A stretch of 64,000 nucleotides of DNA. It comes from Flaveria trinervia. Lineage: Eukaryota > Streptophyta > Magnoliopsida > Asterales > Asteraceae. Below the pieces are notes generated by a model. That model saw only the letters and a list, made by a program, of their open reading frames with translations, had not been told where the DNA came from and searched no databases. The stretch covers positions 43,672,649 to 43,736,648 of the forward strand of contig CM046443.1 in the NCBI GenBank assembly GCA_025506515.1, given 5' to 3'. How positions within the stretch are numbered: the first letter of the stretch is position 1; each line of letters opens with the position of its first letter. This document shows, piece after piece, positions 33,837 through 45,357 of the stretch. A program made the position numbers and the translations under genes.

Positions 33837-34890
33837 AAGAAGATAGATCTCAAAGGCAATCCTTGCCTATTTTCCAAAGCCTCTTTTCAAGAATCTAAAC
33901 TGTGGCACAGGAGGCTTGGTCATGTAATCTCAAAAACATGAATCAGCTTAGCCACAATAGTTTAGTCAGAGGCTTACCAATAAAGGAGTTCCACTGTGAT
34001 GAAACATGCACTGCTTGTTTAAAAGGAAAACAGCACAAGGTCTCATTTCCTCCTATTGAAGTGTCCAAGTCCACTGCCTGCTTGCAATTACTGCATATGG
34101 ATCTATTTGGTCCTGTGAGAGTAATGAGCATGGCAAAGAAGAAATACTGTCTGGTAATTGTGGATGATTACTCCAGATTTGTATGGACTTTCTTTCTACA
34201 TTCAAAGGATGAGGCTGCTCAGAAGATTATCCACTTTGTGCTGTACATTGAGAAGCAGTATTCCCTTCCAGTCAAGTGTATTAGGAGTGATAATGGAACT
34301 GAGTTCAGAAATCATACACTTGATGACTTCTATCTTTCAAAGGGAATCAAAAGGCAGTTCAGCATTCCAAGGACTCCAGAACAAAATGGAGTAGTGGAGA
34401 GAAAGAACAGGACCCTCATTGAAGCTGCAAGGTCCATGCTGGCTGACTCAGGTTTGCCATTGACCTTTTGGCCGAAGCTGTCAACACAGCTTGTTATGTG
34501 CAAAATAGAGTTTTAGTAAATCAGAGGTTGATGAAGACTCCATATGAAGTTCTCCATCATTTGGCTCCTCTGATTTCATTTTTCAAAGCATTTGGGTGTC
34601 CCTGTTTTATTCTCAACACAAAGGATCAACTCCACAAATTTGATCCTAAGGTGGATGCAGGATACTTTGTTGGTTATTCATCTACTTGCAAGGCATACAG
34701 AGTCTTCAACTGCAGAACAAAGATGGTTGAAGAAACTCTACATGTTAAGTTTAATGAATCTCCAAAGGACAAGATTCCACAAAGTCCTGTGGAGTTATTT
34801 GATTTGGACATACTGCAATATGTTCCCTATCAAACTCCTGCTGTTGCTCCTGTCAACAGTTCACCACCTGGTGGTACTGCTGATGATGAT
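33837..34890 (+). CDS. pol: C2 integrase: zinc domain, DD35E core, C-terminal part
   Basis: The zinc domain reads LWHRRLGH (phase changed after H near 33925) then C-T-A-C-L-K-G-K-Q-H. Counted from 33902, catalytic residues are D67 (LLHMDLFGP), D130 (IRSDNGTEF) and E166 (NGVVERKNR). D130 and E166 have 35 residues between them, as in DD35E integrases. A phase change at about 34470 occurs at 'ttttggccgaagc', where one more G would restore 'FWAEAVNTACYVQNRVLV'. The C-terminal part has LISFFKAFGCPCFILN and 'FVGYSSTCKAYRVFN'. It inserts element DNA into the chromosome. Confidence 0.88.
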
Positions 34891-36761
34891 GATGATTGCA
34901 GTACTCACCTCTTCAGGTTTAGTGATCAGCTGCCTGACTCAACTAGACCTGATGTTCCTGTAGCGCCAGTAGCACCATCCACAACAAATGCTGATGAGAT
35001 TTCTTCGAATTCAACTTCCTTTGAATTACCATCCACTGATTGGTTTCAAGGAAATGATTCACCATCACCATCTGTTGCTGCTGAACCGGCTACAAACACT
35101 TGCACAGATCTCATTGTGTATCAAGATCTGAAGAATCACCCTATGTCTCAAATCATTGGTGATATCACTGCTGGAGTATCAACAAGAAGTCAATTGTCAA
35201 ATTTCTGCTTCTATGCTCTCTTCATCAGTCAGCAAGAGCCAAAGAATTATCACATTGCTTTAAAGGACAATGGATGGGTTGATGCCATGCAGCTTGAGCT
35301 TCTTCAGTTCAAGAAACAGCAAGTGTGGGAACTGGTTCCTCTACCTCCAGGTAAGTGTGCAATAGGCACTAAATGGTGTTTAGGAACAAAACTGATGAAA
35401 ATGGGCTTATTGTTAAGAACAAGGCCAGACTGGTTGTTCAGGGGTTTGCACAAGAAGAAGGTATTGATTATGATGAAACCTTTGCCCCTGTAGCCAGACT
35501 GGAAGCAATTCGATTGTTTTTAGCTTATGCTGCTTATCAAAAACTTAAAGTCTTTCAAATGGATGTCAAAAGTGCATTTTTGTATGGAAAAGTTAAAGAA
35601 GAGGTTTATGTATGTCAACCTCCAGGCTTTGAGGACAATAAACATCCTAATTGGGTGTATAAGCTTGATAAAGCTCTTTATGGGTTAAAACAAGCTCCCA
35701 GAGCCTGGTATGAGACATTATCAAACTTTCTTCTGGAAAACAATTTCACTAGAGGCTCCATAGACAAGACTTTATTTATTAAGAAAGCTGGGCAGCATAA
35801 TCTACTTGTTCAAATTTATGTAGATGATATCATTTTTGCATCCTCTGATCCAAAGTTGTGTGATGCCTTTACAAAGTTGATGCAACAGAAGTTTGAAATG
35901 AGTGCCATGGGAGAATTACAGTTCTTTCTGGGGTTGCAAATCAAACAAAAGGCTGATGGAATTTTTATTCATCAATCCAAATATACAAAAGATCTTTTGC
36001 AAAAGTTTGATTTACAAAACTGTAAGCCCTGTTCTACTCCCATGAGCAGCACCACACAACTGGACTCAGATCAGAAAGGTAAAGTGGTTGATGAAACACT
36101 TTACAGATGTATGATTGGGTCCTTGATGTATTTAACAGCTTCTAGACCAGATATTATGTTTGCTACATGTGTTTGTGCTAGATTTCAGGCTGCACCTAAA
36201 GAGTCTCATCTGATTGCAGTCAAGAGGATCTTTAGATATCTGCAAGGCACTCCATCTCTAGGTTTATGGTATTCTACCAGACATTCTGGTAAATTAGTTG
36301 CTTTTTCTGACAGTGACTATGCAGGGTGTAAGTTGACCAGGAAATCAACTTCTGGTGGATGTCAATTCCTAGGCAACTGCTTGATTTCTTGGCAGAGCAA
36401 GAAACAGACCTCAGTTGCTACATCCACTGCGGAAGCAGAGTACATTGCTGCTGCAAGCTGTACATCTCAGGTACTCTGGCTTCAAAACCAACTTTTGGAT
36501 TATGGCATTACAGAGACTAAGACTCCATTGTTAATGGATAGTGCTTCAGCTCTTTGCATTGTCAAAAATCCAGTCCAGCACTCTAGGACCAAACATATAG
36601 AGATCAGACATCATTTTATAAGGGATTGTTTTGAAAAAGGTCTGATTGATCCTAAGTTTGTGCCTAGTGCTGATGAGCTTGCAGACATTTTTACTAAGCC
36701 TTTGGATAGTTCAACTTTCCAAAACCTGGTGTTAAGGCTTGGTATGCTGCAGCTAGAATAG
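34891..36761 (+). CDS. pol: C2 linker, reverse transcriptase and RNase H
   Basis: An acidic linker (to about 35220) precedes RT, which starts MQLELLQFKKQQVWELVPLP. A phase change at 35373 lies at 'aaatggtgtttagg', where a missing G would again explain it. From there 462 residues are open: ETFAPVARLEAIRLFLAYAA, QMDVKSAFLYGKV, YKLDKALYGLKQAPRAWYE and the catalytic Y-V-D-D at 35817-35828. RNase H has FSDSDYAGC, STAEAEYIAAAS, MDSASALCIVKNPVQHSRTK and DIFTKPLDSSTFQ. All key residues are present. It ends LRLGMLQLE-stop. Confidence 0.92.
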
Positions 36762-36764
36762 GTG

Positions 36765-37430
36765 ACAACTACTGATGATCTCAGTAATTCATACTGATGA
36801 TCATGAGTGCCTGTCACATATAAGTACTGATGAGCTCTTTTAACCTCAGTAGTTTTTATAACTACTGAAGGCTAAATGTCTCACAAGTACTGAAGTACTT
36901 CATCTGCTCTAAACTACTGAAGTAGTTACAACTACTGATGCAGTCATAACTACTGCAATCAGTAAAAACAGATAAGTACTGATGTCCTATGAAACAACTG
37001 AAATCAGCCAAAAGACTGATGAATGTGTTGAGGACAGTTTGAAACAGCTGAAAAGCTAAGAATTGACGAAAACAGCTGAAGAGAACTTTCTCTTCAGTCG
37101 TTTGTACAACTGCTGTTTCATTTTAAACAACTGAAGCAAAACCACGTCTTCAGCAGTTTTATAACTACTGATGACAATACCAAGTCTTCAGTTGTTTACA
37201 ACAGCTGATGACAAAACCACTGTCTTCAGTAGTTTCATAACTACTGATGACAAACACCATGTCCTCAGTTGTTTCAATCATCTGAAGTCAAAACCACGGT
37301 CTTCAGTAGTTTTCTAAACTACTGATGCCTAACACCACGACTTCAGCTGTTTCAACGTCTGAAAGGATAATACCATGTCAACGGTCGTTTAAAACTACTG
37401 ATGACTAACACCACATCCTTCAGTCGTTTC
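36765..37430 (+). repeat. Palindrome array upstream of C2 accessory gene
   Basis: About 20 units alternate 'AACTACTGATGAC' and 'GTCTTCAGTAGTTT', with loops such as 'aacaccac'. The half-sites CAGTAGTT and AACTACTGA are the same as those in the U3 of the C2 LTR. There is no coding frame. It lies between the pol stop and a TATA box, the place of a promoter/enhancer. Confidence 0.8.
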
Positions 37431-37443
37431 CTCACCCGTACCC

Positions 37444-37451
37444 TATAAATA
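37444..37451 (+). promoter_or_regulatory. TATA box of C2 accessory gene
   Basis: TATAAATA lies 63 bases before the accessory ATG. A pyrimidine-rich short leader ('tcatcttcttcaaacc', 'gttcctctcc') leads into TTCCATGGCG, a good plant start context. With the array just upstream this looks like a complete internal promoter. Confidence 0.6.
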
Positions 37452-37513
37452 CCCTAACCTGAGCTCTCCATGCTTCATCTTCTTCAAACCTAACGTTCCT
37501 CTCCAAAACTTCC

Positions 37514-40500
37514 ATGGCGTCTATGCAAATTAAACCGCGACACAACTGTGTTGCCTACCTCACAAAATCGCCGATCTGGACTAAGTTCGATACTGCTATC
37601 GATCTTATGGTTCAGTCCCAATACAACAAGGCATTCCTTCTGAACCCCGTTTTACATGCCGAATCCTTGAACCAATTTTGGATGAACGTTACTGTTACAA
37701 CTGAGGAGAGCAACACACGATCCTCCGGTCAGTCGTCAACAACAAAGAAGTAGTGATTACTCCTGCAACAATCCGTAAAATTCTTCAACTGAGTGATGCT
37801 ACCTCTCCTGCTGGATATCCGAAGGGCACCATAGATCTATCATTTGCTCAGCATGGATATCAAGGTGATCTCAGTGCCACCACCATCATGAAGAAACACT
37901 TTAATGACGCTGAGCGCCTGATTTTTCACATGGTCAATGTATGTTTGGCCCCTAAGACATCGTCTTGGGATCAAATGTCCACCAAATGGCAGCAGGTAAT
38001 GTATTCTATCCTTGAGCAACAACCACTGAACTTTTCAGAATTAATATTTTCAGAGCTCAAAGATATGGCTCAAAAACTAACTGCCAACCGTTGGATACTC
38101 TATCCACGGTTCATAATGGCCATTATTATAGACCAGCTTAATGCTGAGGGACTTGTTGGCTTGGGAGTCCCTGCTACGGCTGTTCTGCCAGAAGTATACT
38201 CCCGGCACAACTCTGACCGGACACTCAAACTGGCTGCCAAGCTGCGAAAACCCACGCAGCTGGAACCCACAGCCACCACCTCCAAATCCAATGTCCCCAC
38301 CAAACCCACCAAAAAGAAACCCAAAATGGCTACTCAGGGAATTGAGTCCCCTGAGGATGCTCCTGCACCACAAACGCAGGATATATCCACTAGTCCAAAC
38401 CCCCTAGTGGATACAATGACTCCTCCAGCCACAGCCGCTCAGGCTTCCTCTCAACAGGAGCCTGCAGCAACCCAAGGGGCACCTACTTATCTGGGATCTT
38501 CCTCACTTGAGGAGATTGCCATTGAAGAGCACCATCCACCCCAGGTGCACACTGCTTCTACCCCTTACCCCAAACAACCGCCCCTCACAGCCCAACTTTA
38601 ATAGTTGCACAAGTGCTGACTCAATTGCACTCCTCACCCCCTCCCCAGAAACCACTTACTACTGGGAATACCTCTACAATTGAGGGGGAGGAACACAGTG
38701 CACCTGAGAACCCACAGCACAGGGGTTTCCCATTCTATCTCCTGGTGTAGACAAGGAGCTTAGAATATCTAGTGAGGCTGCCACCTCCTCTGACTCAGCA
38801 CATGACCAGAGTGAGGCTGGTAACATTGCTAAGACCTCCCTAGAGGCAACAGGATGATGGACATTGTCCTGAGGCTGGAAGTCCCCAGTACCAAGCACAA
38901 GGGGCACATGCACCAACTGGTCTACACCCAGTGCATGTAAATCCTGCTCTAAGCAGGAGGTCAGGTGATTCAGTATCAACTGATGATGACCTGAGCTTCT
39001 TCTATGATGTAGTTGCTCAAAACACCATTCTAGAGGATGAGGTTAGCAGACTCAAAGAGCTGCTGGCCAAGATGTCTCAGGATGCAAGTCCATCTGCCAC
39101 CATCATACACCCACAGATGGCACCTTCCCTTGAAGGTTTCCCAAACACAGAGCCACCCCAAAATCAACCACACCTGCCTCTGCTTCAGGCCCTACTTCTC
39201 AGGAACAGAACCCTCCTGAGCAAATAGGTGCTGTACTCCAAAATTCCCTCCCTCTCATCACCCCATAATCACTGATATAGTGATCAAAGCCCTTGATGAG
39301 AGGCTTTCCTCAACATTACAGCCCCTGGTTGATGCTGCTGTCCAAAAGACTCTTTCTGCGGTACCAAACCCTTCCTCCAATGCAACCAAAAAGGGGGAGA
39401 GTACTGCAGTGAAAGAAAGGAAGAGGAAAAGATCTGAGGAAAAAGGAAGAGGAGGAAAAAAAGAAAAGCAACCTCTGCTCACGTACAAGCGAAAGAGAAG
39501 TGCTGATGATCACACTGCTGAAGAAAATCCTTGGAGGGCTGGTCAAAGAAGCTGACACCACACACAGCCGCTCCATGGATAAAATAATTGAACAACTCTT
39601 CAGGCAGGGGTTTGACACAGCCACACTGGATAGTGAGATCAGAAGGTTAGAAGTACAAGAGATACAAACCGATGGGCAGGGTATGATGCTCTTGAGAAAG
39701 AGAGGTTGGAAATAATGATCCGCTTTATTGCAAAATACTTGGAAGATCATTAATGGAGATCCGCGCATGGTCCAGGGACAGCATTCTGGCTATAGCCACC
39801 AGAATCTGTCTGTCTGAGCAATTCAACAAAGGGATTATTGTGGAAGCCCTTGATGAGGCTGGGGCTGGCAAAAGGTTAGAGATGGCTAAACTCACAAAGG
39901 CGAAATTAACTACAAGGATGCTAGATCAACCTTCCCTTCCACCCACTCAAACAGATCCTATCCCTCAAATCTCCCAACCAACCTCTAAGCCAAAATCCAA
40001 ACATCCTCTTCTTCAAAACCAATCCCTTCACCAACCCAACCATCATCCAGTGATGTACCCCGAAGGAGGAGAAGGGTGCTGAGGATGGAAGAAGAAGAAG
40101 AAGAAGAGGATGAAGATGATAGTCTGCCACTCTCTGCTGTTCTGAAGCTACCAAAACCCCGAAGTCAATCCATGATCACACCTGACTCTCAAAGGGAAAT
40201 GGTCAGAGTCAAGATAGAAGAAGAAGAACAGCAAAAACAGCACGATGAGCAACTGTTGAAGATGGTTGACAAGGAATTTCCTCAGTCATCATCTATTCAA
40301 GCCATGAAAGGGCATGCTCAAAGGCTGTACACTCTCAGGCACACCTTTCAGTATCAGAAGGAGAGAGTGAGAGTATGGCCAGACCCCAGGGTGAGTTCTA
40401 GAATCCATAAAAGAACTATCCCCACAGATACAACGGCCAAGTACGAAAAACAATAGAATCTACCATCATGTTGGCCGTTGTAGTCTCACCTTGGGAAATC

Positions 40501-41040
40501 ATTGATGAATTCAAGAAAGCTCACCAAGCAAAGAAGACACCTCAAGCCTTACTAGAAAACAAGATGATTAAGAAGGGGTTGTTATATAAAAAGCTTGAAG
40601 ACATCCAAAAGAATGAGCTCCAGTTACTCCTTGAAGGCAACCATCCTGATGAATTTGTTATAGGGAGGTAACTACGGTGGAGCTGAAAAATGGCAGGACC
40701 ATGAAGTACTTATCAGAGTACTATGGTCCAGAGTTCTTCTTCGAAGGAGGAGCTGAAGAACTCTCTCAAGAGGAACAAATTGTTCTCCTTGAGGCCTATG
40801 TTCGTGAGTCATACAGACTCATTATGGGGAAGTAAATCTCATGAATGGGATAACAACTCTGTGTCCAGTTCCCCAAAACAGAGTTCCCATTCATACTCTG
40901 CCAAACAAATATTTGAGATTTCTTCCCAGGCGGAGCGTACATGGGTCATCTTCTCTACTGATCAAGAAGGAAAAAGACCAACATTTTTGCCATCAATAAG
41001 TGGGAGTATAAATAAGTTAGAGGTTTTGGCTGCATTGGTT
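37514..41040 (+). CDS. C2 accessory gene (aORF), frameshifted copy
   Basis: The ATG follows the TATA box. The N-terminal part reads MASMQIKPRHNCVAYLTKS, ...NPVLHAESLNQFWMNV, then after a phase change near 37705 VVNNKEVVITPATIRKILQL, 'WDQMSTKWQQVMYSIL' and WILYPRFIMAIIIDQ (about 38095-38140). A Pro/Thr/Ser-rich tail runs to 38601. Later open pieces (38931-39227, 39280-39555, 39753-40082, 40076-40456, 40468-40671, 40720-40835) include a Lys/Glu-rich part (39400-39470) and an acidic EEEEEEEDEDD run (40085-40120). The last piece reads 'YLSEYYGPEFFFEGG'. The size is about 1150 codons. I recognise no enzyme or membrane motif. The domain order matches C3 and C4. Confidence 0.65.
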
Positions 41041-41041
41041 C

Positions 41042-41050
41042 AGGGGGAGT
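41042..41050 (+). promoter_or_regulatory. C2 polypurine tract
   Basis: AGGGGGAGT immediately before the 3' LTR. Confidence 0.88.
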
Positions 41051-41051
41051 T

Positions 41052-41943
41052 TGTTGGACCAAAAGAACCAATGAGCCAAGATCAGAAAACCTCTAAGTCC
41101 CACACGGTATCACAACAACTGCTGAAAGCCTCATCAGTAGTTTGACAAGTGCTGAAGACTTCAACAGCTGAAGATCAAGTGCTGAAGACCTTAACAGCTG
41201 AAGAACCAAAGTGCTGAAGTACAACAGCTGAAGAACACAAGTGCTGAAGCTGAAAGACCAAAGTACTGAAGTACAACAGCTGAAGAGTTCACAAGTGCTG
41301 AAGATCAACAACTGATGTACAAAGTCTGAAGACAAAGACTGAAGACATCAGCTGATGATATCTACTGAAGTCATCAGCTGATGAAACACCTGAAGGTCAA
41401 AGTCTGAAGATCAAGTACTGAAGCCTCAGTAGTGTCACAACTGCTGAAGAGTACTCTTCAGTAGTTGTGATATCAGTAGTAGTTTTATTTTCTATGTTTC
41501 AGTAGTTTTGTAAAACGACTGAAGAGCTGTTCTTCAGTCGTTGTAGTTTCAGTAGTTTTATATTTTGTACTTAACTTGCTGATATGTTCTCAGTAGTTGT
41601 GAACATTTCAGTAGTTTGTTAAGAATTAGTTATTTCTGTATTGGATCTGCCAGTTGTCACTTTCCGTGATAACAGCAGTGACTGTTGCACTCTATATAAG
41701 GAGTGACAACCTATTGTAATCAGGGATGAAATGAGTAATTGAATGGAATGAATGATTGATTCGATTAGAAATATTCTACATCTATAAACATTCCTAGAAA
41801 TCAGAAATACATATTCTCTCCCTATAACCGTATGCGATCTTAATGCTTACAATATCGTTGCTTGCTACAATTTGTCTAATTCGTGTTTGTATTCCGCTGC
41901 TTTATATTCTGATACATCAAACTTGTGATCACTGATCCTGTCA
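41052..41943 (+). repeat. C2 3' LTR
   Basis: Collinear with 29471-30361. TATATAAG is at 41693-41700. Small differences include 'agtagtgtcac' for 'agtagtttgtcac', 'gagctgttc' for 'gagcttgttc' and 'gttaagaatt' for 'gttaagatt'. These are length changes rather than substitutions. Confidence 0.93.
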
Positions 41944-42968
41944 AAAAGTCCCTGCCAAAAAAGCTGTGAATCATTCAAATGATGCTTTAGACAAAAAGAC
42001 TGTTTTTCTGGTGATGCAGAACCATAGGTTTTAAGACATATGTATCTTCCTCGAGTCTGTAAGAACAAACCCATTTCTTGAGGCATCTGAAATCTAGGTT
42101 TAGAATGTAGCAGTGGTGTCTATAAAGTGAGTGGAATATTTTTTGTCGCAGATCTGAGACACGCTTAGGCAGAGGAAAATGCACGTTGATCTGGGAGACT
42201 GTTGATAAGGAATTGGTTAGATAGTCAGCTCATCAACATTTACTGAGCTTCAGATGAATAATGAAATCGTTGGTCTCATTTCTTTGTAAAAGTTTAGCCC
42301 CGAGTTTCATTATCAAAAGTTGGTTTTGCTTAGGAAGGTCAAGTTTGTGTTTCATTGTAGATGATTTCTTTGACCTCTCAAATCCTTCAGGTTATTTCTG
42401 TCATTTGTTGATCTAGGGCCTAGATTGAAATGAAGATGAGGTTTCAACAGAATGCATCACAGTAGATGTTTTGAGATGGGCTTGTGGTGTGGAATTCTCA
42501 CCCTTCTGATTAAAGTAACAATTAGATGTATGTGATTGTTCATGTCACAGATTGAACAATACTTGTTGAAATAGCAATTTTGGTGGAGTGATGTTCATAT
42601 CACAGAAGAACAATATTGATTGAAGAAGCCTTTATCTGTCTTGTGATGAACTGTCACAAATATCACATACATTTGTTTGTTTCTTGAATAGATTTTCTTT
42701 ATGTGACTCAACTGATAATTTCTTTTGATGAGTCACTTTATTTCTTTAGGTGATGAATCAGAATCAGTCTTTTAGTAGATTGTTTCACAACACTACTTTT
42801 GTTCAGTTGTCTAGGCTATTTCTGTTTCTTAACCTACTTCTCACCTCTTCTCAAACTAGTCAACATGTTCTTTGTTACAGATCAAACCCAACTCCCTGCC
42901 TTAACCTTGATGACTGAGGGTCTGATGAAGTTTTATGTGTTGAACTCAGTTTTACAGTTTGTTTCTTT
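41944..42968 (-). pseudogene. pol: C3 protease to pre-integrase region, heavily decayed
   Basis: Minus-strand reading has many stops. A pre-integrase-like stretch (42184-41865: 'FQMPQEMGLFLQTRGRYIC', 'ASPEKQSFCLKHHLN') is visible before C2. No protease D-S-G can be found. The stretch is kept as part of C3 by position, between gag and integrase. Confidence 0.5.
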
Positions 42969-45110
42969 TTAGTGAAAACTTTCTGATTTGATTGAATTTT
43001 GTGGAGATACAATATCATTATCAGAACTACTCTCAGTAGTGGGTTTCACTGTTTTGACATATTTCTGTTTGCCTTGTAAAACAGATGGTATGAATTTTAC
43101 AAAAGGCACAATTGCTTTTACAGGGCTTGATGGTTTCATGACATTCACTGTCTTGTCTGAGCACTCTTTGATTTCGATTAGGTGTCCTAACTTGATTTTA
43201 TCCTCATTGGTTTCAAAATAAACATCAGGTTTGTTTTGAGGATTTGTCACTTGTTTCACTACTGATTTAGGTTCCATAATTTTAGGTTCGATTGATTCAG
43301 AGAGTGAGACAGAGTCAGGCATGACAGTGTTGTCATTGTATGGTGGAGGACATGAATTACACCCAATCCCTGACATGTCCTTTGGATCCTTTTGTGAATC
43401 CAGCATCTCTTGCAGCTTGACTAAGACATTTGAAACTTTTCAAGTTTCCCTTCAGTCATAGATTGTTGAGCTTTAGCTTGAGCTAACTTTTCAGTAAGTA
43501 GCTCATTTTCAGCTGCAAGATTGTATTTCTCACCATGCAATTTTTCTATGTCAGAAATGAGAGATTTGATTTTGATTTCAAAACTTTTTAGTTCTCTCTT
43601 CATCATTTCTGACCTCACTTTTTCTTCTTTAATTTTATCTGCCAGTTTATGGTTGTGTTCTCTATACTCTTGTAATTCATTTATGCATTTCTCACTACAA
43701 ATGTTAGTTTTTACCTCAGTAGGCATTGAAGATGGTCCATCATTGATGTGAGCCATAAGAGCATGATTCTGGAATTAAGGCTTGACTTCCTCAGCATACA
43801 CACTCCAGTCATATATCCCATCTTGTTTGATCATAAGGGCACTGGCAGAAGGCTGACTACTTGCATGGGATTGATTAGTCAGTTGTCGTTGATTCTAGTA
43901 TGTGTGTTGATGATGAGAATGATGGTATTGTTGTTGTTGATTGTTTGAGTGATAGCTTGAATTGGGCTGTGATGATGATTGACCTGGAGAGTTCCCTGAA
44001 TTGTTGTTTCTTTTAGCATTGCACTCTCTTGAGAAATGGCCAGTCATGCCACAGTTGTAGCATTTTACCTTGGATATGTCATATCCAAGTTTTGTGTTCT
44101 CATTCACACTCAACTTTCTTCCTTTTGTAAAGAATTTCTTTGCTCTCATGGCAATCATTGCCATTTGCCACTATAGATCCATCTCCTCAACATCATCAGG
44201 ATCTACTTCTTCTAAATATTCCTGTATTAGGTGGGTAGAAGTGAGTCTTCCCCTAGATATGCTTCAAAACTTGCAACAAAAGCATTGTAAGTTGCCTTTT
44301 GCTCTTCTGATTTTAAGTCTTCTGGAGAGGTTTGAGGAACAGTGGAGACTTTTGGTGCTTGAGCTAAAGTTGAAGGGTGATTGAATGGTGGAGATGCAAT
44401 GAACCCAGTATTGTTCATTTGATCTCTTGATGAGATGAAGTCATCTTCCTCTGTGATGAAAGCATTTTCAACAAACTGTGATTCTGAAGGGAATTTGTAG
44501 GCTTCAATCATTCTTGGTCCACTAAGATTTCTGCTTCGTTCATCAAGTTCCAAAGCTTCAATCTTGGCTATCATAATGTCTAGAGTGGTACTCTCAAGAT
44601 CAAGAGTATTTTTCAGCATTGTGACATTTTGCTTCCAGCTTTCAGGTAGACTGTGAAGCATTTTCTTGTTAAGTTCTTTAATGTTGTATGAAACACCCAT
44701 AGTTTCCAAGTCATTGACCAACTATACAATCTATGCAGTTGTTTTGATATGGATTCTCCTTTGGTGTGATGGAAGGTTTCATACTAATTGACCAGCTTGT
44801 CTTTGTTAATTTTAGCAACCTCACTGCTACCTTCACACATAATTTTGAGAGCATCCCAAACAGCTTTAGTATTTCCATACTTTTCCAATCTTTTCAACAC
44901 ATCCATTTTGAGTGCTTGAGTCAAAATTAAGTATGCTTTGAGATAAATTTTGATTTTCTTATAGTCATCTTCATCCAGAGTTAAGTCTTCAATTGTTATT
45001 CTATCAGTCCTGTACAGTGCAGCTTGAGCTGTTGATAGAGTAACAGGATTTGTGTTTACCATGGGAGGTTTAGGTGTATGACCTAGTTCAGAGTAACTGT
45101 TAGAATCCAT
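42969..45110 (-). pseudogene. gag: C3 gag with zinc knuckle and coiled-coil extension
   Basis: It opens MDSNSYSELGHTPKPPMVN (45110) but soon lacks part of the capsid. 'KAVWDALKIMCEGSSEVAK' follows, then a break at 44784-44721. The next piece reads KKMLHSLPESWKQNVTML and TTLDIMIAKIEALELDERSR. The knuckle C-Y-N-C-G-M-T-G-H-F-S-R-E-C (about 44062-44021) is intact and followed by an Asn/Gln/His-rich part. A coiled coil with 'ICSEKCINELQEY' (43756-43421) resembles 'LCSEQCIAAFASI' of C2. A Pro/Ser/Lys part runs to 42969. At least four breaks are present. Products would form the particle and bind RNA. Confidence 0.8.
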
Positions 45111-45343
45111 GTGATTTGTGAAAGTATAGATTTAGTTGATTTTAAGATTGATTATGTTTGATGAGTCCAACTTGTTCGAGCAGTTCTTTAGAGGTTCAGA
45201 ATAAGTATTCTTGCTGTTTGATAAAAGTATTCTTGCCGTTTGCTAAGTAGAGATGATGATATCTACTACTAGCAACTTGATTATCAGATCAATCGAGTTC
45301 TATACAGTCTGTGCATAGATCTAAAAGAGAATCGAGCGCCAAA

Positions 45344-45355
45344 GCTCTGATACCA
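45344..45355 (-). promoter_or_regulatory. C3 primer-binding site
   Basis: GCTCTGATACCA on the plus strand, which is TGGTATCAGAGC on the minus strand, two bases from the LTR. The 45111-45343 leader has no coding frame. Confidence 0.9.
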
Positions 45356-45357
45356 AT

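Larger units (their letters stand above)
29471..41943 (+). mobile_element. C2: nearly complete Copia (Sirevirus-like) element with accessory gene
   Basis: 12.5 kb with matching LTRs (891 and 892 bases), PBS, gag, protease, integrase, RT/RNase H, internal palindrome array with TATA box, accessory gene and a polypurine tract. The flanks are AAACG on the left and AAAAG on the right, a target duplication with one mismatch. It is inserted into the protease-integrase region of C3 in the opposite orientation. It is the youngest element by LTR similarity and by the open RT/RNase H frame. Confidence 0.92.

Noticed and set aside
37514..38601. C2 accessory gene first considered a retroviral envelope
   Set aside because: The position fits, but no signal peptide, transmembrane segment or Cys-rich ectodomain is visible in any of the four copies.
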